A stretch of 64,000 nt of DNA, taken from contig CM074131.1 in assembly GCA_037178625.1 (NCBI GenBank), positions 3,782,001-3,846,000 on the forward strand, given 5' to 3'. Positions within the stretch are counted from its first letter, which is position 1. Each line of letters opens with the position of its first letter. The notes under the pieces were generated by a model that was not told the DNA's origin, ran no database searches, and was given only the letters and a program-made list of their open reading frames with translations. The DNA comes from Skeletonema tropicum (Eukaryota; Bacillariophyta; Thalassiosirophyceae; Thalassiosirales; Thalassiosiraceae). Below are positions 52,415 through 62,056 of this stretch, in pieces. A program made the translations under genes and the position numbers.

Positions 52415-53723
52415 GTGAAGGAGGTCAGGTTCAGGTACCCCAAACAGAATGCATTTTGTAAAGATGCGAAGGTAATGTTGCTCAAGAACTTTTTGGGTTT
52501 CATGAATGGTGCTGTGGGAACTGTCCATGATACCTGTTACAAGACAAGAGATGGCCACTACGCTCATGGTGATGGTGAAGATAACAAAATTCAGTATGCA
52601 GTAGTTGACTTCCACGACTCAGATATCCCAGAAGCGGTTAAGTTCAAGTTCTTCCCTGACCTCCCGCGTACCTGCTGCATCCCCATACCAATGGTGGAGG
52701 AGAGATACTTATGAAAGGAAGTATTGCAGTGTTCGAGCGCTCCCACTCAGGTGCTGCAAGTCCCTGCCCATCCACAAGTCTAACATAAGCAATAATCTGT
52801 CGAATGCCATACAAGCTGCGAGCTACCTGATCAATGGACGGTCCGGAAGGAGAGAACGTGGCCGAAGCGAGAGGTTGTACCCGATCTGGTGTCGTTAGTT
52901 AGGGAGAAACAACGTTGCTGGGGATAAGATTCCTAAAGCCCAAATTAGCCGGAAACTGGTGCACTAAGGCACGGCTATTCCTACTCGATTCCCGAAGTAT
53001 TACTGAGAGAAAGGTCCGCCATCGGCGACTACTTACTACACGGTGTTTATTGTTTATTTCTATTTCGACTTGTGAGATGTCGACGTGCCATGGTTTTAGT
53101 ATCTTGTGTAAAGATATGGCGGGAAAATAAGTTCTGCTGAACCGACGATCGCGGAAGATTCGACGTTCAAGTTCAACTTGCGGTAGATAAATGGGACAAT
53201 TCCCATTAATCGGGATATGAGTATCTTCAATATCCATAAGTAGTGTACCATTGATGACATACTGGTACAATTTTGGTTGCGTTCATATGCTTTCTTACAT
53301 AGTTTGTCAACAAGAGTCAGGGAATGACTGTAGGGCCTGGCAAGCAATTCGAGTATCTAACTGTACACTACCCAACACAGGAAATACAGGAACAAGGTCC
53401 ACGCCTGGGTTTTGGAGCTTGTGGCCACATCTAGGGTGGAAGATTTGAGCTGTCTTGCAATCGTTAACAAACCTGCTAGCGAGCTGTCAAGGCAGGTGCT
53501 CCTGAAAATTGGGACCACAGAGGCATATGCAACCCGGAAGGCATACCTTGAAGTTATTAGAGTCAGAGCAGCAACATCAAAAACACTAATAGATGTAGAG
53601 GAGAGGATTGCTGCAGTAGATCCCAACCCAAATCCAAATGCAGAAGAGAGGACTTACCAAGGTGGCTGTGAATTTCTTCTTCACTGGTACAATGACCTCA
53701 CATCAAATAATGAAAACTTGTAA
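52415..53723 (+). pseudogene. PIF1-like helicase C-terminal relic
   Basis: First frame (52415-52714): FRYPKQNAFCKDAKVMLLKN, GFMNGAVGTVHDTCYKTRDG, YAVVDFHDSDIPEAV and FFPDLPRTCCIPIP. This is the PIF1 pattern VMLLxN..xxNGAxGTV...VVxF...W/CIP. A frame change near 52700 leads to ALPLRCCKSLPIHKSN, the degraded motif normally LPLxxAxAxTIHKSQG. Some 500 bp later the last frame (53412-53723, with another shift near 53410) has LELVATSRVEDLSCLAIVNK, corresponding to the LTYVALSR-type motif, and GGCEFLLHWYNDL at the end. At least two frameshifts and a damaged Q-loop make it inactive. The helicase N terminus is not in the window. It could stem from a Helitron, another transposon, or a host gene copy. Confidence 0.65.
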
Positions 53724-54448
53724 CACTAACGTATAATCAATATACATATACATAACTACTATGCTTGTCATGCTTGGACCTAATTATCAATCAACTCTTA
53801 CATTTGCATTTGACCTTCTTCCCTATTCGCTCTCCCTTCTCTGTTTTACACGTACCAACAAAACTACTTTGGCGTGCAAACCGTCCCTCCGGGGGGCGCT
53901 TCACGGAGTGACCTGATTATTTTTTGAGAGAGCAGTAGGCCAGCAGAGGGCCAGCGGCGAAAATTAAGTTTGAGGGAAGTGGTCTACATGTTAGTCCCGA
54001 GATAGATAGATATGGTAGATAGATTATTTTAGTTGCATAATGTGAGTATATCAGTCCTGGGTAGGTGACATGAAAGCGTATATTTTCTTCGAGATATGCA
54101 TTTGAAGATTGCTCTCTAGCTTGGGCTAGCTATGATGGATGATGGCTGATAGCAAAATAGTTTTTTATGTACATGGCAAAAATAATTTCGCCCCTAGAGG
54201 GCTAATCAGACTTATTTTAAAATTTCTGTTATATTATTATTTTTTACATGGCAAAAAGCCAGTGTACTCTCACATGCATTTCTCAGCGGGGAATTAGAAC
54301 TTTCGACCTGCCAACATAATAAGCAGGGTCGACAATAATATAGTCGACGAAAGGATGGTAATATGGAAATGCATACTAATCAACTTCCTGAAACTTAATT
54401 ACAATATTGTGAAAAAATCGTGCGCAGAACGCAGAAGCATAATTAATA
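53724..54448. other. intergenic, no gene seen
   Basis: Contains short palindromes (CCCTCCGGGGGGC at 53884; CCCCTAGAGGG at 54193) and a GATAGATA patch near 54003-54030 similar to 19575-19605. Nothing coding was accepted. Confidence 0.45.
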
Positions 54449-54672
54449 AGGGAAACCTCAAAGAGATTGCTTACCACCCAATGGGCGTGCCCACGTTAAC
54501 AAGGTCAATACTTCTATATATTCCTTTGCTACACAGCTACATTGTTTCGTCAGGTTCCAGCTTGCAGTAGTACATACTTGATCTATCCCTTGCTTGGCCA
54601 TTAGGATCTTATCGATACATTACTTGCCACCATCAGCCTGATTCTAAAAATCAACTTGCAAACTGAACTCAA
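54449..54672 (+). repeat. segmental duplication copy B, left part
   Basis: Matches 20739-20968 (ATTAATAAGGGAAACCTCAA ... AACTGAACTCAA). The match continues at 56560 after the transposon. Confidence 0.9.
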
Positions 54673-56559
54673 GGCTAAGTCTATGGTCACCCTAGCCAGG
54701 ATGTCTCTTCTCAGCGAGTACTCAACCTCAGAAAATGGTCAACATAGTGTCGGAAAGCTGAGAGTGAGAGGAGTTCAAATCCGTAGAGATCTAAGCAAGG
54801 TTTTGAATCGTGGTGAAAACAAAAAATGATTCCATCCAGCCTGAAGACCCAGGGAAATTGGAAAGAGGGACTATTTTGGGGGTTAACCCTTAGTTTTTTC
54901 TAGGGGTAGGGCTAACAAAATATTTTTTTATTTTTCAGGGAAGCTTGGACAGATTCGTCAAAACGTTTCGGGTCAATTCGCGAACTCACATACCAGTAAA
55001 ATTCTTTATGTATGCAACGTCTTACGTACTCTTACCTACAAAAACGTGCGTAGTAAATAAATCTAAGACGCCCAGAAAACAGAAGAGACTAATACAATAA
55101 TACATTACTTACGATAAGACGGACGATGAAACTACCATGAGACAAGGGATCCTGCTGCAAACCCAAACCTATTGATTGTTACGACTATTAGTACTGTTAG
55201 GAGTATCCAATGCTGTTCGATTCTTAGGTGCCTCTTTCTCCTTCCTTAGCTGGTCCAGCTCACTCCTTTCTATCAAATCAACTGTCACTGCTTTTACCTT
55301 TTCTTCAATGCCAAGAACTTCTTTGATCTCATTGCGATATGTTCGCAATCTATCACCAATTCCAACAACAGTTGTTCCTGAAACATTTTCCCTGGATGGT
55401 TGTGCAATCTCATAAGTGGTGTTTTCGAACTCAAACAATTTGTCTCGTGCTGAATTCACCAACCTTATTGCAATGCTGTGCTCATCTCTTTGGACAATTT
55501 ATTGATGTCAGATTGTGGTCCTGCACAGTCGATGAGCGCCAAGCAGTGCGTCAGATGTTCTCTATTTTCGAGAAGAGTTTTTGGGATAGTGATGGAGGCC
55601 AAGCTTTTCCCCAGAGGTGAACTAACTTATCTTCAGCAGACTCTCTAGCGCAGTAACCAGCTCAAGGCCTTTATCCCCAGTGCAGGCATTGAATGATTCG
55701 GATTTATTTGAATTTCGCGGCTTCTTGGAAGGCGGAGGCTTTGCGGCATAGTCATCACTACCAACTTCATCCAACTGGAAATCATTCACACCAACTTCAC
55801 CAAGCAGCGAATCATCATTACCACCTGCCTCAATTTCAGGAGTAGTACGTTGGTGCTTCGTGGGACAGACGGGTGAACAGTTGGATTTTACTTTCTAATG
55901 TACATACTCCACCAACGTTTTTGTCCCGTCACACATCTGTTCGTGTCGGTGGCGGGTTGAAGATTCGCATCGAACTTGATGGGGATAGGCCGACTCAATG
56001 CAAAGATAGCCAGCTCCAATACAGCAGCTTCAGCACCATTCCCCTCTATTTCTTCATTCGTAGGTGTTTTGATATGGCCTTGTCACGCGATAGATACCCC
56101 ATAGTCTAGAGGCAGCAGCGTCCACTGCAACGGTGTTGGTGTTTGGAGACCACGACACAAGTAGGAGTTCTTTGCTTGTTCCCTTTCAGCGGCCGACATT
56201 ATTAATGTCGATATAATTATTAATAATTGATTATGATGACAAGAAAAATAGTGGCAGGCGATCTAAAGTGTCAGGCGTGATGATAAAATGTTGATAGATT
56301 GATGGGGGGAATGAAAGCGTCATGATCTTTTGCATCTTTCTTCTCTTTTTGAGGGGAGATGGCTCACTTCGTTCGCGAAAGGATTCGCGCTGGACGCGCG
56401 AATTCCACAAATTTTTCTTAGATCTTCACGGATTCAAATGCAGCTCACCGAGAGGAGCATTTTAACACCCTTACATGGCCCGTTAGTCCCGTAACGGCTG
56501 AGAACGGACAAATCGCCGTTTTCTGGCTAGGCTGACCATATAAGTATATAGACTTAGCC
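54673..56559 (-). mobile_element. 1.89-kb DNA transposon with TCAA duplication
   Basis: The left end GGCTAAGTCTATGGTCA and right end ...TATAGACTTAGCC are inverted copies; further blocks (CCTAGCCAG, TCTCAGC) extend the TIR to about 50 bp, with a 10-bp insertion on the right. TCAA at 54669-54672 and 56560-56563 flanks it, and the paralogous site near 20965 has a single TCAA. A 4-bp duplication with GGCT ends does not settle the superfamily. The coding content is minus strand and broken. Its ORF is related to the last ORF of the 1.82-kb array unit. Confidence 0.85.
55169..55900 (-). pseudogene. coding remnant of the 1.89-kb transposon
   Basis: The upstream frame (about 55880-55620) reads EIEAGGNDDSLLGEVGVNDF and KPPPSKKPRNSNKSESFNAC. 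The middle (55590-55500) reads TLLENREHLTHCLALIDCAG. The last frame (55490-55169) reads DEHSIAIRLVNSARDKLFEF, GDRLRTYRNEIKEVLGIEEK and LIERSELDQLRKEKEAP. Frame changes near 55490 and 55620 break it, unless an intron lies at 55625. It resembles a nuclear, coiled-coil accessory protein. The last part matches the array ORF (43390-43584), mainly in the DKxFEFEE/GxRxRxYxNxIK pattern. No catalytic domain. Confidence 0.45.
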
Positions 56560-56692
56560 TCAATTACACAGTACTTATTTCATTAATCACTTAACAACAC
56601 GGCTACAGGAAATACATCTACAACACTCTACCATCCCCACGGTATTTTGACCTATCAGTACACACATCTGTGTAACATCCCCGGTATCTCCC

Positions 56693-57433
56693 TCAGTGTT
56701 TGGGTTTGTTAAAGCCATAGATATTATTCTTCAAAGAACATCCCATGTCTATGAAACTAAATCTTTTTTTCACAGCCCGAGAAAGTCGTCGAGTAGCACT
56801 AGTCCTTTTCATGTTCCTTGTATTTTTCAACAACATGCCGCCCCGCCTCATCTCAGTATACTTGATACCACGCTCTTGTGCCACATCTCGTGCCCACTTC
56901 GATAGTTTTACGGCATCTTCTGCAAGCTTCAACCCTTTAGGGTCCTTGCGACGGTTGACGGGAAGGCGCCACTCAATCACCACCTTCTTCAATTGCTTTT
57001 TACGTGAAATCATCTCCTTCTGCAGCACGGGCCACACAAAATGTTCAATTCCTCTCAAAGAAATTTCATGCCCGCCATTGTCATCATCGAGTGCATGTGT
57101 CAGGGCATCGCCGATAAAGTTATTACGATCCTCTTCCGCTTCAATCTCATCGGCGTCATTGCGGCTACTTCTCTGAATGCCGCGCTCCTTACGTAACACG
57201 TCGGCCTCATCGAAACGAACTTGATTGAAGGCCTTTAATTCATCTTTACTGAACCAATACTCGCCTTCAAGTTCCCAGTCGAATTCGTAGCGGTGGACAT
57301 CAAACATGGGTTTGATGTCGGTGAAGCGCACCTTCTTATTCTTTTTGCGAGGCGATAGCATCTTTTTCGCGGGCGAGGCGGTGCTCTTGGTGGAGGCACC
57401 GTTGTTCTTGCGGCTGAAAGCAAATAGACCCAT
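56693..57433 (-). CDS. member 3 of the 247-aa uncharacterised paralog family (246 aa)
   Basis: Complete copy starting MGLFAFSRKNNGAST. It shares with member 2 the MFDVHRYEFDWE insertion and the RSSRNDADEIEAEEDRNNF region, and has the conserved YWFSKDELKAFNQVRFDEAD, EISLRGIEHFVWPVLQKEM and YTEMRRGGMLLKNTRNM. Single changes such as D to G in DDDNGGHE and AAALSK to AVKLSK set it apart. No breaks. Confidence 0.85.
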   Translation of the reverse strand: MGLFAFSRKNNGASTKSTASPAKKMLSPRKKNKKVRFTDIKPMFDVHRYEFDWELEGEYWFSKDELKAFNQVRFDEADVLRKERGIQRSSRNDADEIEAEEDRNNFIGDALTHALDDDNGGHEISLRGIEHFVWPVLQKEMISRKKQLKKVVIEWRLPVNRRKDPKGLKLAEDAVKLSKWARDVAQERGIKYTEMRRGGMLLKNTRNMKRTSATRRLSRAVKKRFSFIDMGCSLKNNIYGFNKPKH

Positions 57434-57598
57434 TGTGACGAATTGCAGCTATTGATTATGTGAACGTTCTTGTAAAGTAGAGATGGGTTCAACGGGCAGT
57501 CGAGTTAAAGCTGGGAGAATGTTGTCATTACAAATTTTTTGAAACCTCTTGACCTTCGTGTGATAGTGTCTTGCTTGTGTCTTGCGCTTGATCTTGTA

Positions 57599-57660
57599 CA
57601 GCTGTTAGCAAATCTTGGCGGATAATCGCAGAATTTTTATTCCTACGTACAAACGTACTG
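57599..57660 (+). repeat. left terminal inverted repeat of the 3.8-kb transposon
   Basis: Shares CAGCTGTT, CGGATA and ATTCCTACGTA, in order and with similar spacing, with the complement of 61345-61407. Confidence 0.75.
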
Positions 57661-57796
57661 AAAGCCCCTTAACTGGGGAGCTACTCTACCCGTAAAAGTT
57701 CCGTCTTTATCAATTGCGAACAACAACCGGACCATGGTAAATAATGCCTCGTATGCCATATTCCACCAAGAGACATAAATGAACATTGTCCTATGT

Positions 57797-60700
57797 TTAT
57801 TTCTTCTTTGCCGTCGCTTCCACCTTCGTATTCTCTCGTTTTACTCTGAGACTAAAGTTGAGCTTCTCTTCCTTCTTGAGCAAATCATTCTTGAAATCAA
57901 AGTCTTTTGCGTAGACAGTTTTCATAATGAAAGATTTGTCAAAGTCAATAGCAGCACGATGACATTTCAAAACCTTCTTCAGCGTTTCAATTCTCTTGTG
58001 CGGAATGGGTGCATCCTCACTTGAATTACCTTCTGTCTCCTTGGTATTCTTTGCCTCAATCTCCAACATCTTATATGTCTCCATGTAACCTCTTGCCCTG
58101 GCACTGAACTTACGAATGAGATCCACAGTGAGAACCTCTCTTGAAATACACTTGTCGACCAATGCAAGGAAATCAGCAGTCGTTTTCTTTTGAGCTAATG
58201 GATGTCTTCGGTAGAGAGCTTTGGAGAATCCCCAAGAGTATTCGACACCCTCACCAGCGTATTCAGCATGGTACTTTGTTGTAATCAAGGCTCTTACTCC
58301 CAAAGATTCACAAACATATTCGAGTTGGCTTTGTTCAGACAAAAAATCCGTGCAGTTTGCAAGCAAATACCGGAGGGAAAGCTCAGGAACCAAGTTACCC
58401 TCATCATCATACTTCATCACTTGGTAGCTGCCCTTTCTGAAGGTTGCTATATCGATCCAGCCACGTTCATACGCAATCTGCAGAAGTCCCTTACCCTTGC
58501 CCTCCCATCCATATATCATTTTGGTGGTAGGTGTTATTTTGATATCGATACTAGACGCTTGCGCCATTTTTGCTAGCTCAGCATGTGTCATCTTCCATAA
58601 CCTTATTTCTCCTTCCTTTTTCCCCCACTCGGTGTCCATCAGCTCCGATATCAGCTCTTTCTTCACCTTATGTCGCTCTTTCCTCTTGTCTTCTGGTATT
58701 TCAACCTCTCGGTCGTGCCGTTGTCTTTCACGTTCCTCTGCTGTCAGCCAAAATGGGCCGACATCTTCACTGGTGAAGTTCATCGTTTGTTCTTGACCGA
58801 TAGTCACCATTGCTGGATTGGATGCATCGTAGTATGGCCCGACAAATTCCTCCTGCCGTTCAATTTTGGTGTTCCTAGCTTGCGATGGTGTCGAGTGCCA
58901 ATTCTTGTTCATTTCCTTTGCATCAAGACCGTCAACACGCTTCTTTGCATGACCACTGCTCGAATCAAAAAGAAAGACATATTCATACTCATCTCCGAGT
59001 ATTACTTTTACGCAATCTATTATATCTTCCGTTTGCAGGATCGTGTGGTTCCCTGTCCAGTACCCGTTCTTCCCGTATGCAAACTTAAGAATCCCAGGTG
59101 ACGATTCAAGTGGTTGCTTTTTTGTGTTACCATTTACGGCAATTGCCGCTGCCTTGTCGAAGTATTCTTGATTGGCTCTAGCAGCATTAATCTCCTTCAG
59201 CTGATCTTCGGTGATAGGAATGCCCCAACCCAATTCTCTCGATTGAAACGCAGATATCATGATACCAGCACCAACAGTCTTCGGCATAATTGCCCTCCTT
59301 CCATTCGGATCAACCCACTGGTGAGTCCGCGACAGAAAAGCATTAAAAATAGCCTCATCCTGGCCAAAGATGATGACAGGTTTGTCTTCAGCTTTCTTTC
59401 TTATGCTTACTCTTCCTCCAAATGCTCCATACTTATCGTTTGCAATCTTCTGCAGACGCACGTGTTTGTCCACATGAAACTCAAAGTATACTTTTTCATC
59501 AACTCCCTTGAACTTATAAGCAACCTTATCTAACATGTCCTTCGCCTTCTCGCCATCTTTGTCATCTTCGAGCGCTGTTTTCAAATCGTCAAATTCGGTC
59601 TGTGACAAATGAACCCATCGATGAGATCGTGGTTCAAGCACTGATAGATATTCGTCTGTTAACCGAGACCGATGCTCTATCTGTTCGGCATACTCATGGC
59701 CATCAACGTAGTAGCATTTCTTTGACACCTCTCGTTTGAAACCAAGGTATCCGACCCACCTCCCAACCGTTGAGTATGATGGTGGATTTTTGAGATATCT
59801 GTCAACCAGTTGAAATTCTTCTGAGTCTTCGGTAAAGTTGATGTTGGTTTTCACCTCTTCATTTAGTTGCTTTATCATTGTTGTGTTAAAATGTTCCCTC
59901 AGCAATTCAACGCTGAAATGTTCCAGATGGTCAAGTATGAAGTTTGACACATCTACTGCTGCTGTCGGAAATACCTCAAATAGTGTAGGCTTTCGTTTGA
60001 TACCATTGGCGACGTAGGGGTTGGGGTTTGGAAATTGATGATTAACGCGGAAGATACGGTTCCAATTCATGATTGTCCTACCAGTTGCTGCATTGAACAG
60101 TGTTAAATCATTGAGCAGCCTTGCCGCTTTGTCGCAACAAGCTTGGAATGGAAACCCAACTCGATACTCGGCAAGTGCTATTGAATACGCAACCCTGAGG
60201 TATAAACATTTATTGCGTAAGTCAAATAAGGCATGCTTTGTCAATTTACTATCTTCGTGCAAGTCAATGACGCCTGCTTCTTCGTATCCATTTGCTGATT
60301 GCCCCACCAGTGTAAGTGATTCAACCAATTGCACTAGTCCGTTGTACACATCGGCACCTTCGTCAAATCCGAAGAGAGCTGCTGCTTCAGGTGACTGCCA
60401 TATAATATTCGGAGTCTGGTTGTTGCTGCTGTTATCCCCGTCTATATCGCCACTGCTGTTGTTATTGTCGTCGTCTTCATCTTCATCTTCGTCGTCAACT
60501 TGATTATTCTCATCCTCTAATCTACCCACGTTGGTGACGAATGGCACGAGAGGGCTCTGCTGCTGCTCAACTAGTCGTTGCGAGCGCCTTGTTCTTTTTT
60601 GTGGAGTAGGAGTAATTGGTGCAGCCGCTGATGATTTTGTTGCTTCTTTACGTTTGTTCTCATTATTTTTGTTCTTCTTCTTACCAGCGCATCCATCGTC

Positions 60701-61126
60701 GGGAAATGATACTTGCTCCGGCTTGTTGCAAGATCGCTGCCGATTATTAGTTGCACTGTAACTCTGTATATGTTCTATTTCTGTGCACAATAACTCTGCT
60801 GCGCGTATTGGTTCGTTGGGCACTTTCTCTCCCTTTCCAAAGTAGTAATAGTGCACCATCCGGCGTAATGACGAATTGAATGGACATGATGTTGTGAAAT
60901 TTTTGTGGTATATCTTGTGTACATTGCTGCTGTTGAAAGGTCCGGCTGCCTTGTTCAGACGCTGCACGAGTTTGTTCCGTAAGGTATTGTCTTTATCTAC
61001 ATTCGTATAGTGTCTGTGCAATATCTCTACCAACGACTGGTCGCAAATCCACCTGCCGCGATAAGTGTCACTTTTACTGATGAGCCGTGTGAAAAGGTAT
61101 TCAAAAAGTGTATTACCATCGTTCAT
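57797..61126 (-). CDS. large DDE transposase, 1109 aa
   Basis: Uninterrupted single ORF. Residues 1-120 form a domain of unknown type. Residues 145-245 are low-complexity (KKNKNNENKRK, then DDEDEDEDDDNNN). About 445-480 is a helix-turn-helix segment (SYSTVGRWVGYLGFKRE then YYVDGHEYAE). The catalytic core has D590 in IIFGQDEAIF, D721 in VFLFDSSSGHAKK and E962 in GVEYSWGFSKAL, with AGIMISAF and YGKNGYWTG between. These match the DDE family widespread in fungi that has HDESTF, DNxSSH and ExxWG motifs, within the IS630/Tc1/mariner group. The long D-to-E spacing (240 residues) includes an insertion with a Glu/Lys-rich coil (EERERQRHDREVEIPEDKRK). It cuts and rejoins DNA at TA sites; the flanking TA duplication agrees. 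Confidence 0.85.
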   Translation of the reverse strand: MNDGNTLFEYLFTRLISKSDTYRGRWICDQSLVEILHRHYTNVDKDNTLRNKLVQRLNKAAGPFNSSNVHKIYHKNFTTSCPFNSSLRRMVHYYYFGKGEKVPNEPIRAAELLCTEIEHIQSYSATNNRQRSCNKPEQVSFPDDGCAGKKKNKNNENKRKEATKSSAAAPITPTPQKRTRRSQRLVEQQQSPLVPFVTNVGRLEDENNQVDDEDEDEDDDNNNSSGDIDGDNSSNNQTPNIIWQSPEAAALFGFDEGADVYNGLVQLVESLTLVGQSANGYEEAGVIDLHEDSKLTKHALFDLRNKCLYLRVAYSIALAEYRVGFPFQACCDKAARLLNDLTLFNAATGRTIMNWNRIFRVNHQFPNPNPYVANGIKRKPTLFEVFPTAAVDVSNFILDHLEHFSVELLREHFNTTMIKQLNEEVKTNINFTEDSEEFQLVDRYLKNPPSYSTVGRWVGYLGFKREVSKKCYYVDGHEYAEQIEHRSRLTDEYLSVLEPRSHRWVHLSQTEFDDLKTALEDDKDGEKAKDMLDKVAYKFKGVDEKVYFEFHVDKHVRLQKIANDKYGAFGGRVSIRKKAEDKPVIIFGQDEAIFNAFLSRTHQWVDPNGRRAIMPKTVGAGIMISAFQSRELGWGIPITEDQLKEINAARANQEYFDKAAAIAVNGNTKKQPLESSPGILKFAYGKNGYWTGNHTILQTEDIIDCVKVILGDEYEYVFLFDSSSGHAKKRVDGLDAKEMNKNWHSTPSQARNTKIERQEEFVGPYYDASNPAMVTIGQEQTMNFTSEDVGPFWLTAEERERQRHDREVEIPEDKRKERHKVKKELISELMDTEWGKKEGEIRLWKMTHAELAKMAQASSIDIKITPTTKMIYGWEGKGKGLLQIAYERGWIDIATFRKGSYQVMKYDDEGNLVPELSLRYLLANCTDFLSEQSQLEYVCESLGVRALITTKYHAEYAGEGVEYSWGFSKALYRRHPLAQKKTTADFLALVDKCISREVLTVDLIRKFSARARGYMETYKMLEIEAKNTKETEGNSSEDAPIPHKRIETLKKVLKCHRAAIDFDKSFIMKTVYAKDFDFKNDLLKKEEKLNFSLRVKRENTKVEATAKKK

Positions 61127-61344
61127 GATTACAATCTTTAGTCAACCTAATTGGCTATTTTGGATCTAGACATGCAAGAGAGGTTAATTTATCCTTTTGG
61201 TTGAGCAAATATCCAACTTGTTGTGCGTAGTACGCTCCGGAATTTGGCCATGGTTGGCATCTTTTTGCGCGGAGTGGCTCTTGTTGAGGGGTGAGTTGGG
61301 AGAAATCGGCCCAATGGGTTTTTATAAGACTCACTACGTCATTT

Positions 61345-61407
61345 GTACCTAACATACGTAGGAATTCGAAACTTGAACGGCTATCCGAAAATCCGTGAAA
61401 ACAGCTG
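61345..61407 (-). repeat. right terminal inverted repeat of the 3.8-kb transposon
   Basis: Complementary to the left TIR in blocks. Followed by the target TA. Confidence 0.75.
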
Positions 61408-61462
61408 TATCTTTTGTAACTTTTTTGTGGGACAGAGGGAGTATTGAAAAGAAAAGCAAGAC

Positions 61463-62050
61463 GCATTCTACCAAGGTTCTATCGTCAGCGGTACTAATAG
61501 TCCGTCTCCACTCTTAACATTCATGACCGGTACTTAGGTGCGGTGGCGCGAAGCTATCTTTTGGAGGAGAAAGACCCCCTCGCAATCTTGTTTGCACGCT
61601 GTCATGCGTTGAGTCGGAAAGCAAGACGCTTTTTGGCCAGCCTGTCATCAGGCACTCTATGTACAGTAAGAGTACCGCATCATGATAACATCATTTCCAT
61701 TTACCAATTCCCACTTGTTGAGATACCGTATTTGGTGGCGCTTACCTTTCACTCGCAGATTTCATAAGGTTCCGATTCTTTCGCTAACGGTGCGCACTAA
61801 AATTTGCGGCAGAACATCCCCGCCCTCACTCTCTTACTTGGATGTGCCGAACATGCCGCTTCATTCAACGCTCCCAAAAGAACATACCAACATGCCAGTC
61901 TTACGGCATAGAAACAACAATCACACGTTACTGCGAATCTTTACAAGCAACCTGTCTACTACGTTTTGAAGCCAGATTATTAATCTCAGCATTAATCACA
62001 AAGTTCATCAAATCATACTATACTCTTCGATTCTGTGAATACCAGATACC
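61463..62050 (+). promoter_or_regulatory. 5' flank of the Tcp11-like gene, duplicated at 22077-22268 and 24305-24585
   Basis: This is the non-coding stretch immediately upstream of the start codon at 62057. It has two near-identical relatives near 22.1 and 24.3 kb, without the coding region. It contains GGTTCCGATTCTTTCGCTAACGG and CATTAATCACAAAGTTCATC. The promoter and 5' UTR should be here. Confidence 0.6.
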
Positions 62051-62056
62051 AGAGAT

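Larger units (their letters stand above)
57599..61407 (-). mobile_element. Tc1/mariner/IS630-type transposon with TA duplication, 3.81 kb
   Basis: Ends CAGCTGTT (57599-57606) and AACAGCTG (61400-61407) are immediately flanked by TA on both sides (57597-57598 and 61408-61409). The inner TIR continues in blocks, CGGATA and ATTCCTACGTA, over about 55 bp. The paralogous flank at about 22045 (GATCTTTTATCTCTTG) has a single TA and lacks the element. One long gene, encoding a DDE protein, fills the inside. An apparently intact, possibly autonomous copy. Confidence 0.85.

Noticed and set aside
52899..53347. two minus-strand ORFs opposite the helicase relic
   Set aside because: They overlap each other and the helicase-like plus strand; no family resemblance found.
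54770..54800. tRNA B-box-like text (AGTTCAAATCC)
   Set aside because: No matching A box, acceptor stem or anticodon arm could be folded around it; it lies inside the left end of the 54673-56559 transposon.
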